Under the pieces are notes generated by a model that had not been told where the DNA came from, did not search any database, and was given only the letters and a program-made list of their open reading frames with translations. Below are positions 1 to 6,842 of a stretch of 19,671 bases of DNA, piece after piece (position 1 is the stretch's first letter; each line of letters starts with the position of its first letter). The position numbers were made by a program, and so were the translations under genes. This DNA is from Deltaproteobacteria bacterium (GTDB lineage: Bacteria; Desulfobacterota; Desulfobaccia; Desulfobaccales; Desulfobaccaceae), in the NCBI GenBank assembly GCA_016874895.1, contig VGSX01000033.1, forward strand, positions 1-19,671, written 5' to 3'.

Positions 1-937
1 TTCCACGATGCAGTTGTTCAGTTCGGGTTAAGAGGGGATATTCGCTGGGCGTTTTGCAAGTGGGCACCTGATACTCTTTGAGCCAAAACTCCAAGGCAGA
101 AGTTAAGGTCTGGTCAAACGTGGCTAATTTTTTTATCCCTGTTGCCACTCCCACCAGGTTAAAGAGGGGCCGTAGCTGTTTCAGTTCCTTGTAGTACTGC
201 ATGAGGTCTTCGAAATTGCTACTCATTGCACCGGCAAATTGCTCTCCCATGTCATCCCGATATCCGGAAGTTTCCTTCCCATCCGCGATAACATTAAGAA
301 TCTCAGTTTGTACACTTAGGCGGAATCTTTCCAAGACGGCCACTCCGGACCGGGAGGCTATAAAGATATCAGCTGGTTTGAACCAAAAGCGACTTTGAAT
401 CCGGTGCTCTTGGCCGGTTTTTTGCCAGTTGCCGCCAATTAACTCGAAATAGGATTTTGACCCCCAGACTTCCGTGGGTAATTGCCCCAGACCCATTTTT
501 TTAAGGATAACGTCCGCAGCCAGCAGAGCCTGACCAAAGCTAGTGTCGGCTATCCCTCCTTCGAAACGCACGGTCTGTTTCTGGGTGGTCCTGGTGTGTT
601 CGGTTTTATCGATACTCACCAGCGGTTCGGCACCATGAATGAGGATGGCCTTGAGTGCCACGACAAGGTCATCCAAGTTCAAAGCCGGCTCTCCCTCTAA
701 GGCCTGGCCAAAAATAATCACCTCCTGGCCTTGTGGAACATACACCGCGCCTAGCAAACGGGTGATGCCGCCCAGTTGCCGCACGTCTCCATCCTCCCTG
801 CTGCTTTCTTTCAATTTGCCAGCTATGGCATTCAGGGAGACGGCGTAGTAAGAGGCGGCCGAAAGGGAGAACGGAGAGAAGAGGACCATCAGCACCGTCA
901 AAGCAATAACCCTGCGTCCACAATCAGCTAATCTCAT
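1..937 (-). CDS. Exported DUF1598-like protein, C-terminus outside window
   Basis: 312 codons are open from ATG 937 to the window edge with no stop, so the gene is truncated by the window. GGAGG lies 9 bases upstream. A signal peptide covers about 1-27 (VIALTVLMVLFSPFSLSA). The mature part shows LNLDDLVVALKAI (87-99), VSID (107-110), VRFEGGIADTSFGQALLAAD (123-142) and ILKKMGLGQLP (144-154), which from memory match the order and spacing of the DUF1598 domain seen mostly in Planctomycetes and relatives. Its later stretch (about 229-270, with FAGAMSSNFEDLMQYYKELK) also fits. DUF1598 has no known function. It is exported, which fits the envelope theme of the operon. A different, unnamed family is possible. 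Confidence 0.72.
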   Translation of the reverse strand, partial: MRLADCGRRVIALTVLMVLFSPFSLSAASYYAVSLNAIAGKLKESSREDGDVRQLGGITRLLGAVYVPQGQEVIIFGQALEGEPALNLDDLVVALKAILIHGAEPLVSIDKTEHTRTTQKQTVRFEGGIADTSFGQALLAADVILKKMGLGQLPTEVWGSKSYFELIGGNWQKTGQEHRIQSRFWFKPADIFIASRSGVAVLERFRLSVQTEILNVIADGKETSGYRDDMGEQFAGAMSSNFEDLMQYYKELKQLRPLFNLVGVATGIKKLATFDQTLTSALEFWLKEYQVPTCKTPSEYPLLTRTEQLHRG

Positions 938-1003
938 CGAACTTTTCCTCCACCCTGGCGGGACCTGCGGCAAAGAAGCCTACTGGAGGCCGATTGTTTT
1001 TAT

Positions 1004-1150
1004 GTAAGCGTTCAGCGCTCAGCTTGCAGCCGTCAGCTAATGCTTTAGATTCAAATAGTTATTCTAAGGTGGCGGATCACTGGTTTTTCGCTTGGTTTCC
1101 CTAACCCAGTGTTTTTGCTGAAAGCTGATTGCTGATAGCTGAACGCCTAC
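1004..1150. repeat. 147 bp element with 34 bp imperfect inverted-repeat ends
   Basis: The arms are 1004-1037 and 1117-1150. Aligned in opposite orientation they match at 26 of 34 positions, including GCGTTCAGC and TCAGC blocks at about 7-base spacing. The middle 79 bases are unremarkable and contain a weak CACTGG/CCAGTG pairing. It fills most of the 220 bp gap between two genes, which holds no ORF I would support. It looks like a REP- or MITE-like genome repeat, but only one copy is in the window. Confidence 0.6.
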
Positions 1151-1157
1151 GTTTTTA

Positions 1158-2738
1158 TTAATAAAGCAGACCGAAATGCGCCTTGAAGGGCCAATCTCCC
1201 TCATCCCAAGCCGCCTCTTTAAAGGAGATATCTACCCCCCCGGCGCCTTTCCCTGTCAGGGTCTTATGAATGCCGGCAGATGATTCTCCCAAAGGACCGC
1301 CAGGGCCACCAAGATTGCCAAGCCCCTTCATGGCCGTTGTTTTGTCTAACCCCAGGGTTGCTCCAGCTCCACCACTCAAAGGAGTTACAGCCCCCCCTGG
1401 CCCACTGAAAACGTCAGTTAATGCTTTGTTGGCAAAATCCAAATTGGCCTTAGTGGTATTATCAACATGCTTACCGGCTACCTGGCCGATGCCAATTATG
1501 GTGGTTCCAGCCGCCATAGCCCCAACTCCAGGAGCGGCGGCGACGCCGGTGGCGGTTGCTGCACCCCCTCCTGTAGCAATAGTGCCGCCGATTGCCAGTC
1601 CTGCGCCTTTAATAATGTTTCCCACCAGTTGGGTGACCGGATGGCTGTTATGAGAGAGTACTTTGCTTTCGCAAATTTTCATTTGATTAGCCAAAGATGG
1701 GTCTTTGACCGCATCGTTTTTCATCATTTTGGTGATTTCATTTTGGAAGTTCGGAGGTAAGTAAGCGGATATAGTGTGAAAATCATTATAGAGTTTTTGG
1801 TTGCCAGGATTTTGTTTCCAGGAATCATATGATCTTTTGGCATCTTCAAATTTTACATCAAAGACGGTCCCGGCTTTGTTGCCCTGGCTCATGGCCAGCA
1901 AATCCGACTTTTTCATGCCGGTCATGCGTTCGAAGATATCCAAGGCGGTGTCGTCCACCAGGGGCTTGGCACACCCCGCCAGTTCTTGCGCTTTTTTGAG
2001 GTCCTTTTCGGCTTCAGACATCTGGTTCAGGACCAGTTCCACGCATCCCCGGCCCAGCAAAGCCAAACAGTATTCGGGAGAGATCTTTAGAGCCTGATCA
2101 AATGCCCGAACCGCTCCTTTGGCACCATCTTTCCGGTGGATAAACATTCCCCCCAAGTTAACATAGACATCGGCCAAGGGCATCTTCGGGTTGCCGCCGG
2201 CTTTGGTAAGATCAGATTTTGCCTCCGTCCATTTTTTATTGAGGGCCAAGACTACCCCTCTGCCATTGAGAAGTAAGGGGTGATCTGGGTTGATTTGCAA
2301 CCCCTGGGTAAAAGAGGTTTGAGCATCCGTTAAATTACCACAACGCGCCCGCGCGTCTCCCTGAAAGTAGTGGGCCGCGGGCTTCTGGGAGTTTTTTTGG
2401 GCAAAGGCGTCGGCCCACTGCAGCCACTGCTGGCGCTCATCATCGGCAGCGATGCTGAGGAACAGGCACAAGGACTCATTATTCCGGTTCACAGCCAGGC
2501 AGGCGTGGCCCTTGAGGAGGCGCAGCACCGGCGAAGGGGTCTTGGGGGTGACGCCTGCCAAGAGGTCAGCGACCTGGCGCCAGTCCTCTGCCAGGAGGGC
2601 CTGTTCTACTGCGGGGCTCACTGTTTCTCCTGGCGAAGTCCAGGCGGGATCCGGCGTACTCCCGACCGTCAGCAGCACGACGGCTGCCCGAACCAACAGC
2701 AGGGTCAAACCTGGCCGCCACATTTTCTTACCGTTCAT
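1158..2738 (-). CDS. Exported TPR protein with glycine/alanine-rich segment
   Basis: 526 residues. ATG 2738 follows a strong AGGAGGA ribosome site. A signal sequence or N-terminal anchor covers about residues 8-27. TPR-like units lie at about 122-256 (AQTSFTQGLQINPDHPLLLNG and AVRAFDQALKISPEYCLALL). After a mixed helical region, residues 372-421 form a Gly/Ala-rich hydrophobic stretch (GNIIKGAGLAIGG, GAMAAGTTIIGIG) that could insert in a membrane as a glycine zipper. A second glycine-rich region (about 445-505) and an aromatic C-terminus (AHFGLLY) follow. I do not recognise a named family. A second exported TPR protein and a glycine-zipper lipoprotein occur in the right block, which suggests a shared envelope structure (inference). 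Confidence 0.8.
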   Translation of the reverse strand: MNGKKMWRPGLTLLLVRAAVVLLTVGSTPDPAWTSPGETVSPAVEQALLAEDWRQVADLLAGVTPKTPSPVLRLLKGHACLAVNRNNESLCLFLSIAADDERQQWLQWADAFAQKNSQKPAAHYFQGDARARCGNLTDAQTSFTQGLQINPDHPLLLNGRGVVLALNKKWTEAKSDLTKAGGNPKMPLADVYVNLGGMFIHRKDGAKGAVRAFDQALKISPEYCLALLGRGCVELVLNQMSEAEKDLKKAQELAGCAKPLVDDTALDIFERMTGMKKSDLLAMSQGNKAGTVFDVKFEDAKRSYDSWKQNPGNQKLYNDFHTISAYLPPNFQNEITKMMKNDAVKDPSLANQMKICESKVLSHNSHPVTQLVGNIIKGAGLAIGGTIATGGGAATATGVAAAPGVGAMAAGTTIIGIGQVAGKHVDNTTKANLDFANKALTDVFSGPGGAVTPLSGGAGATLGLDKTTAMKGLGNLGGPGGPLGESSAGIHKTLTGKGAGGVDISFKEAAWDEGDWPFKAHFGLLY

Positions 2739-2767
2739 GGGAATGTCCTCCTGTCCAAGTCTTTCTT

Positions 2768-2784
2768 CAGATTTGCAGAATCTG
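2768..2784 (-). ncRNA. Hairpin 3, close to the TPR gene's ribosome site
   Basis: CAGATT-CTGCA-AATCTG is a perfect 6 bp stem with a 5-base loop. It ends 15 bases before the AGGAGGA ribosome site (2746-2752) of the following TPR gene. Confidence 0.5.
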
Positions 2785-2791
2785 GGTGTTC

Positions 2792-2806
2792 AGACGCCCA
2801 GCGTCT
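2792..2806 (-). ncRNA. Hairpin 2 in the inter-gene spacer
   Basis: AGACGC-TGG-GCGTCT is a perfect 6 bp stem with a 3-base loop. Part of it can instead pair (CTGGG with CCCAG, 2797-2801 and 2782-2786) in a structure that excludes hairpin 2 and the upstream side of hairpin 3. Confidence 0.5.
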
Positions 2807-2821
2807 TGCAATACCGATAAG

Positions 2822-2846
2822 TGATCCCTTCTGCGAGAAGGGCTCA
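2822..2846 (-). ncRNA. Hairpin 1 in the inter-gene spacer
   Basis: On the minus strand CCCTTCT-CGC-AGAAGGG is a perfect 7 bp stem with a 3-base loop. The stop codon TGA of the preceding gene pairs with a downstream TCA as an outer extension (one mismatch between). No T-tract follows, so it is not a standard terminator. It could protect or process the mRNA. Confidence 0.5.
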
Positions 2847-3677
2847 GCGTGGCGCCGCCGACGGAAGCCGCTCGGCCCGGCTCGCTGAGGTCAGGGTGAT
2901 ATCCTGGCTGTTGGTGAATATCCAGCCGCATTCAAAGCCCCGCCGAAACACCTGCTCCCGGGCTTTCCGGAAGATGGGGAAGGAATTACCCTGGACCAGA
3001 AAAATGATGCGGTTCTGGCGGGAATCCAAGCCTTGAAGCACATTTTCCAGCTTATTGGCCGGCCTCTCCAGGTCTTCCAGCTGGTCTCCCGGCGTCCCTG
3101 TTTTTCTGGTCTTCACTAACACAGCCACCATCTCTCCCCCGGCGATGGTGCCGTATACGTCTTTGGAGTTGTAATACTCATCGTCCACTGGATAGAGGCG
3201 GTTGCCGGCCAACTGGATATAGAAATCCTGTTTGGTGGAGTCTCCCATATCGTAAAATCCCCCGGGGACGGGCCCCTGGCGGGTGCCCAGGCGTGCCAGG
3301 TCATTCTTCAGCTGTTCCACTTCCCGGCGCTTGACCTGCACGTCATGGTTCAATCGGTTGAGATTACGTCGTTGATCCTCTGCCGTCTCCCGTAAGTCCA
3401 GATTTTTCTGCCTCAGTCCCTGCAAACTTTGAGCGAGGCCCTGGTAATCCAGGTCCTTCCCTTCTTTATTCTGTTCCAAGAGCTTCTGGGTTCCCTGCAG
3501 TTCGCTCACAGCCTTTTCCAGGGCATGGATCTCCTCCATCAGGATCGGCACCTGGGGATCAATCTTTTTGCCTTCACCGGGGAAGATCATCGGCGTGGTG
3601 GCCAGAAGGATCAGAGCCAAAATGGTGAAAACGGGATCCTGGAACAACGATAAGAAAGGGAACGAAATGCGTTTCAT
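2844..3677 (-). CDS. Single-TM coiled-coil protein, ExbD/TolR-like position (second copy)
   Basis: 277 residues from ATG 3677, two bases after the previous stop; an upstream TTG at 3710 would add 11 residues and a 31-base overlap. Seen: short basic N-terminus, one TM (about 15-33), coiled coil (about 45-129) and a C-terminal globular domain (about 140-260) ending in a basic tail. The TM begins with D14 (FQDPVFTILALILLATTP), matching the placement of the essential Asp in TolR/ExbD, where a D is followed about 14 residues later by an AP turn. RIIFLVQGNSFPIFRKAREQ in its C-terminal domain resembles the same part of the first copy, so the two are paralogues. Together with the MotA/TolQ-like protein this suggests a 1:2-gene proton-channel complex (inference). 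Confidence 0.75.
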   Translation of the reverse strand: MKRISFPFLSLFQDPVFTILALILLATTPMIFPGEGKKIDPQVPILMEEIHALEKAVSELQGTQKLLEQNKEGKDLDYQGLAQSLQGLRQKNLDLRETAEDQRRNLNRLNHDVQVKRREVEQLKNDLARLGTRQGPVPGGFYDMGDSTKQDFYIQLAGNRLYPVDDEYYNSKDVYGTIAGGEMVAVLVKTRKTGTPGDQLEDLERPANKLENVLQGLDSRQNRIIFLVQGNSFPIFRKAREQVFRRGFECGWIFTNSQDITLTSASRAERLPSAAPR

Positions 3678-3679
3678 GG

Positions 3680-4378
3680 TTATGGCCCTTGAGTGAAATC
3701 GAGTTGCCAAACGGCGTCCACTGGTTCGTAAGCCAATTTGAGGTTAGTCTTTTTTACCTGCAACAGGGCTGCTTCGAAGGAGTTAAAGCCATCTGGCCGA
3801 ACTAACAGGACGATGCCGTCTTTCCCCTGAATATATTCCTGGAGACAGTTCCTGCGGTTGAGGTCCGCCATGTGTAAGGGTTTTTTCCCAGGATGGACGA
3901 GGATAATCCTGGCCTGGCACTCCAGGAACAAGGGATTCTGGAAGTGGACGGTGCCTCCCAGCTCCCTCCAGACATCGAATCTGTTGACATCTCTTCTCCG
4001 GGCGTTGAGCTGGTTTAATAAACCGTGTTTCTCCTCCTCCAGGGAGTCGAGCTCCTGTCGGAGCTGTTGAATTTCCTGAGTGCGGTCCAGGGGCTGGGTT
4101 TCCTGCAGAGCGGCAATCTCTCTGGCGGTCTGGGCAATCTGCTTTTTCACATAATCTATATTTTCTTCCAGAACAGCATTGGCCTGCTGGATATCCCGTT
4201 TTTGGACCAGCAGATCCTGGCGCTGGACCGCCAGAGAGGCGGAGTCAGGCAAAGGGGTCTCCAGCTCCTCCCGGCTGGCCATGAGGTTCAGGGAAGCCAG
4301 GGCGAAACATATGAACATCACCACTCCCACGAGGCAGACCAGGAGGAGAAGGCCGGCCAGGTTATCGTCTTCATTCAT
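3680..4378 (-). CDS. Single-TM coiled-coil protein, ExbD/TolR-like position (first copy)
   Basis: 232 residues. The start overlaps the channel gene's stop (ATGAATGA). An acidic N-terminus (MNEDDN) leads into one TM (about 7-33), a long heptad-rich coiled coil (about 47-130) and a globular C-terminal domain (about 133-230). Its C-terminal segment GIVLLVRPDGFNSFEAALLQ lines up with a stretch in the next gene and loosely with the TolR/ExbD periplasmic motif of a beta strand, an xRPDG or RADK turn and a helix. I infer that it is a stator-like partner of the TolQ-like protein. The acidic residues before the TM (D4, D5) are the only candidates for the proton-carrying Asp, so it may lack that function. 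No sequence family name is recognised. Confidence 0.75.
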   Translation of the reverse strand: MNEDDNLAGLLLLVCLVGVVMFICFALASLNLMASREELETPLPDSASLAVQRQDLLVQKRDIQQANAVLEENIDYVKKQIAQTAREIAALQETQPLDRTQEIQQLRQELDSLEEEKHGLLNQLNARRRDVNRFDVWRELGGTVHFQNPLFLECQARIILVHPGKKPLHMADLNRRNCLQEYIQGKDGIVLLVRPDGFNSFEAALLQVKKTNLKLAYEPVDAVWQLDFTQGP

Positions 4379-5351
4379 TGGATCTTCCCTTGAGGGGCTG
4401 GACGAGGATTTCGTACTGGGGGGGATTTTGAATCCCGTCCCGCAGCTCTTCCAGCTTTTTCAGGAGGTTCTCTAAAGAGTGCCCCAGACGCTGCCCTACC
4501 TCCTTGAGGGAAGTTTCCATCTGCGCGGCCAACTTGTTCACCAATTCGGCCACCACGACATCCAGGCTACTCTGGGAGAGGCTTCCGGGTTCCGTCTCTG
4601 CATCCGTTAACTTGGCAATGAGGTGTCTGGCCTTGTCGTCAACTTCTACGACGAACTGCTCCTCCTCCCGGCGCAGGAAGGACGCCAGGAGCACGATAAT
4701 GACTGTGTAACCCAGGGCCAGGAGGGTGGTGTCAAAAGAAACACTCAAAGAGGCCGCCAAATCTTTCAGGATAGTGCGGAGGCTTTCAAAATTGCCAGCG
4801 GTCTCTGACAATTCAGGAAATTTGGCCATTCCCAGGGAAAGACCTACCACGGTCCCGAGAAAACCCAGTACCGGGATGAGCTGCTTCAGAGCGTTTAAAA
4901 CTACATATCCGCCTTCAATCTGTTCCAGATCACGCCTGGACAATTCCTGGTTGAGGCGCACCACCTCCTCTCTGCGGACATAAGCCCAAAGGATCTCCCC
5001 CAGCCGTCGGAAGCTAATGGCGTGCTGGTATTGGGATGGAATAGCCTCCAGGAGTTCCTTGGCCAAGGGAACCGTGATATTCTCCTCAATGTTTTCGAGG
5101 GCCACTTTTTTATCGAGTATCCGCCGTTCGGATCTCAGGAGGATGAAGCGCAGGATGATAAACAACAGGGCGGCCAAAAAGAGCCACGTGGTGAGCATTT
5201 GGACGTACCAGCAACGGTAAAAAAAGGCGCGTAAATAAGAATCATGACTTAAAAAGTAAATTGGCAGGTAAAAAATGCCGGTTAGAATTATGGCCCCGAC
5301 GAAAATTATCATTGATACTTCAAAAGAATATTTATTGATTTCTATTCTCAT
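4371..5351 (-). CDS. MotA/TolQ/ExbB-like proton-channel subunit
   Basis: 326 residues from ATG 5351, preceded by GGGGAGAGG; a GTG at 5372 would add seven residues without a ribosome site. Four TM helices are predicted by eye (about 13-34, 49-73, 152-175, 202-226). The hallmark family stretch is present: PVLGFLGTVVGLSLGM (about 160-175) followed by SVSFDTTLLAL (203-213). A cytoplasmic segment of about 78 residues separates TM2 and TM3, and a 100-residue amphipathic C-terminal tail follows TM4. Known: MotA, TolQ and ExbB form pentamers that conduct protons together with a single-TM partner. Two single-TM proteins follow at once, the first overlapping it by eight bases. The family is clear, but whether it drives motion, transport or signalling is not. 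Confidence 0.88.
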   Translation of the reverse strand: MRIEINKYSFEVSMIIFVGAIILTGIFYLPIYFLSHDSYLRAFFYRCWYVQMLTTWLFLAALLFIILRFILLRSERRILDKKVALENIEENITVPLAKELLEAIPSQYQHAISFRRLGEILWAYVRREEVVRLNQELSRRDLEQIEGGYVVLNALKQLIPVLGFLGTVVGLSLGMAKFPELSETAGNFESLRTILKDLAASLSVSFDTTLLALGYTVIIVLLASFLRREEEQFVVEVDDKARHLIAKLTDAETEPGSLSQSSLDVVVAELVNKLAAQMETSLKEVGQRLGHSLENLLKKLEELRDGIQNPPQYEILVQPLKGRSNE

Positions 5352-5395
5352 AGACCTCTCCCCAAATAACACGAGGATGCAGCAAGGTTAACCCA

Positions 5396-6139
5396 TCAAT
5401 AGTTACCGCCATCGTAATTTACCAGGACAACCGTAATGTTATCACGACCACCATTTTTATTGGCCCTGGCCACCAACTTGTCGGCGCAGATGGGAAGTTT
5501 ACGGGAATTGCGCCAGACGATCTTTAATATTTTATTGTCATCCAACATGTCGGTAAGCCCATCGGAGCAGAATAGAAAGATGTCGTCAGTCATCAGTTCC
5601 ATGCTTTTTAGGTCTGGACCGATATATTCGGCGCACCCCAAGCATTGGGTAATGATGTTGCTCAGGTGATGGTTACGGGCCTCTTCGCTGCTGATTATCC
5701 CGGACTGAACCATACTCCCCACCAGGGAGTGGTCCCGGGTCAGGGGGGTGATGTGCCGGGAGGCGATGCGATAAGCCCGGCTGTCGCCTACATGGGCCAG
5801 ATGAAGTTTACCGTTCTGAAAGAGTCCGGCCACCATGGTCGTGCCCATGCCAGCGCACTGGTCGTCGCTGGCTGCCTGCCGGGCGATTACCTCATGGGCC
5901 TGCTGGAAGGCCTGCCGGAGGGCTTCGGGTGCTTGCTCCGCATCCAGTTCGGTCAATCTGCCAGCGAGGGCGTTTTGAACGACTTTAACGCCCAGTTGGC
6001 TGGCTACTTCACCGGCGTGATGACCACCCACCCCATCTGCCACAATCACCAAACTGAGATGGGGGGCAACCAGCACGGAGTAAAAATCTTCGTTATGGTC
6101 AGTCCTCATGCCGGCATGTGTGCGAAAGGCGATTCTCAT
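5396..6139 (-). CDS. PP2C-family Ser/Thr protein phosphatase
   Basis: 247 residues, the normal length for a stand-alone bacterial PP2C. The metal and catalytic motifs are all visible: RTDHNED (12-18), ADGVGGH (34-40, metal Asp35), GMGTT (97-101), HVGDSR (116-121), SDGLTD (192-197, Asp193) and GRDNIT (231-236, Asp233). Known: these metal-dependent enzymes remove phosphate from Ser/Thr, and bacterial members usually oppose Hanks kinases encoded nearby. Here two such kinases lie in the neighbouring block. There is no TM, so it acts in the cytoplasm. It overlaps the FHA-like gene by ATGA, which supports co-translation, and is followed by a channel-like gene after a 44-base gap. The call is secure; its substrates are inferred. 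Confidence 0.95.
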   Translation of the reverse strand: MRIAFRTHAGMRTDHNEDFYSVLVAPHLSLVIVADGVGGHHAGEVASQLGVKVVQNALAGRLTELDAEQAPEALRQAFQQAHEVIARQAASDDQCAGMGTTMVAGLFQNGKLHLAHVGDSRAYRIASRHITPLTRDHSLVGSMVQSGIISSEEARNHHLSNIITQCLGCAEYIGPDLKSMELMTDDIFLFCSDGLTDMLDDNKILKIVWRNSRKLPICADKLVARANKNGGRDNITVVLVNYDGGNY

Positions 6140-6837
6140 AGGTCTTCACCCCTCAGATTCTTCAAGAAAAAGACTAGCTTGGCGCTGCCGCAGGCCACCA
6201 GATCGCCGCTTTTCAGGACCACGCCCTTTTCGGTCACCGGTGTTTCATTCACCGTCACTGTACCGGCTGAGAAAGGATGGATGGTGAAGAACATGCTGCC
6301 GTCCTTCTCTTGAAAAAACAGTCGGGCGTGCTCCGGCCGGACCGTGGCGGCGTCATCCAGATGGATGTGGGCCTTGGCATGGCGGCCGACGAGGGTGCGG
6401 ACCCGTTGAATTTGGAAATATTGGGGAATTTGTCGGGCCTGGCGCATTTCTCCACCGATATCGATAAGGATCAGAACGGCCAGCAGTTCCTGGGGCAGTC
6501 GGTTGCCAGCGGCGGCAGTAACCGGGGCTGCGCTTTCAGGGGAGACGACCGGGGGCTCGGGCACTGTTTCAGGCCCTCTGCCCACATCACTTTCCGGCAG
6601 GGGGGAGGCTTCTTTTTTCTCAGGCCCGGCACCGGAAACCACGTCAATCTGTTCTTCCAGGCTTGTTGGTTCTTGCTCAGGGGCAGGGGTGGGGGAAACT
6701 ATCTGGCTGCCGGGCTTGCTCGGACCCTCACCCGAAGGTTCGACCGCCACCGACTCCCCATCCGCCCCTTGGCCTTTACGCCGTTGAATTACCTGTTTCC
6801 ACCAATTAGAAGTAGTATCTTTTTTGGCCACGTCCAT
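6136..6837 (-). CDS. Cytoplasmic FHA-like protein with disordered N-terminus
   Basis: 233 residues. Residues 1-112 are rich in Pro, Glu, Ser and Ala and look disordered. Residues about 115-227 form an FHA-like beta fold with G151-R152 and H170, but an Arg stands where the conserved Ser of SxxH should be, and the Asn of the NG turn is missing (AGT 191-193). No signal peptide or TM is present. The ATG at 6837 sits immediately after a GGGGG ribosome site, and a GTG at codon 3 has better spacing, so the true start may be two codons later. The stop overlaps the PP2C start (ATGA). It may be an adaptor that the kinases phosphorylate in its N-terminal tail, like small FHA substrates of bacterial kinases (inference from family knowledge). 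Confidence 0.85.
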   Translation of the reverse strand: MDVAKKDTTSNWWKQVIQRRKGQGADGESVAVEPSGEGPSKPGSQIVSPTPAPEQEPTSLEEQIDVVSGAGPEKKEASPLPESDVGRGPETVPEPPVVSPESAAPVTAAAGNRLPQELLAVLILIDIGGEMRQARQIPQYFQIQRVRTLVGRHAKAHIHLDDAATVRPEHARLFFQEKDGSMFFTIHPFSAGTVTVNETPVTEKGVVLKSGDLVACGSAKLVFFLKNLRGEDL

Positions 6838-6842
6838 CCCCC

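Noticed and set aside
1079..1111. Terminator formed by CACTGG and CCAGTG
   Set aside because: The T-rich side is on the plus strand, while all genes run on the minus strand, and the stem is weak with a long loop.
1270..1653. Plus-strand ORF opposite the TPR/Gly protein
   Set aside because: It is a shadow of the glycine/alanine-rich region on the other strand, proline-rich by complement, with no domain.
3680..5351. Zorya-type defence module (ZorA/ZorB)
   Set aside because: The MotA-like protein lacks the very long ZorA tail, the partners lack an OmpA-type domain, and no helicase or nuclease gene is present.
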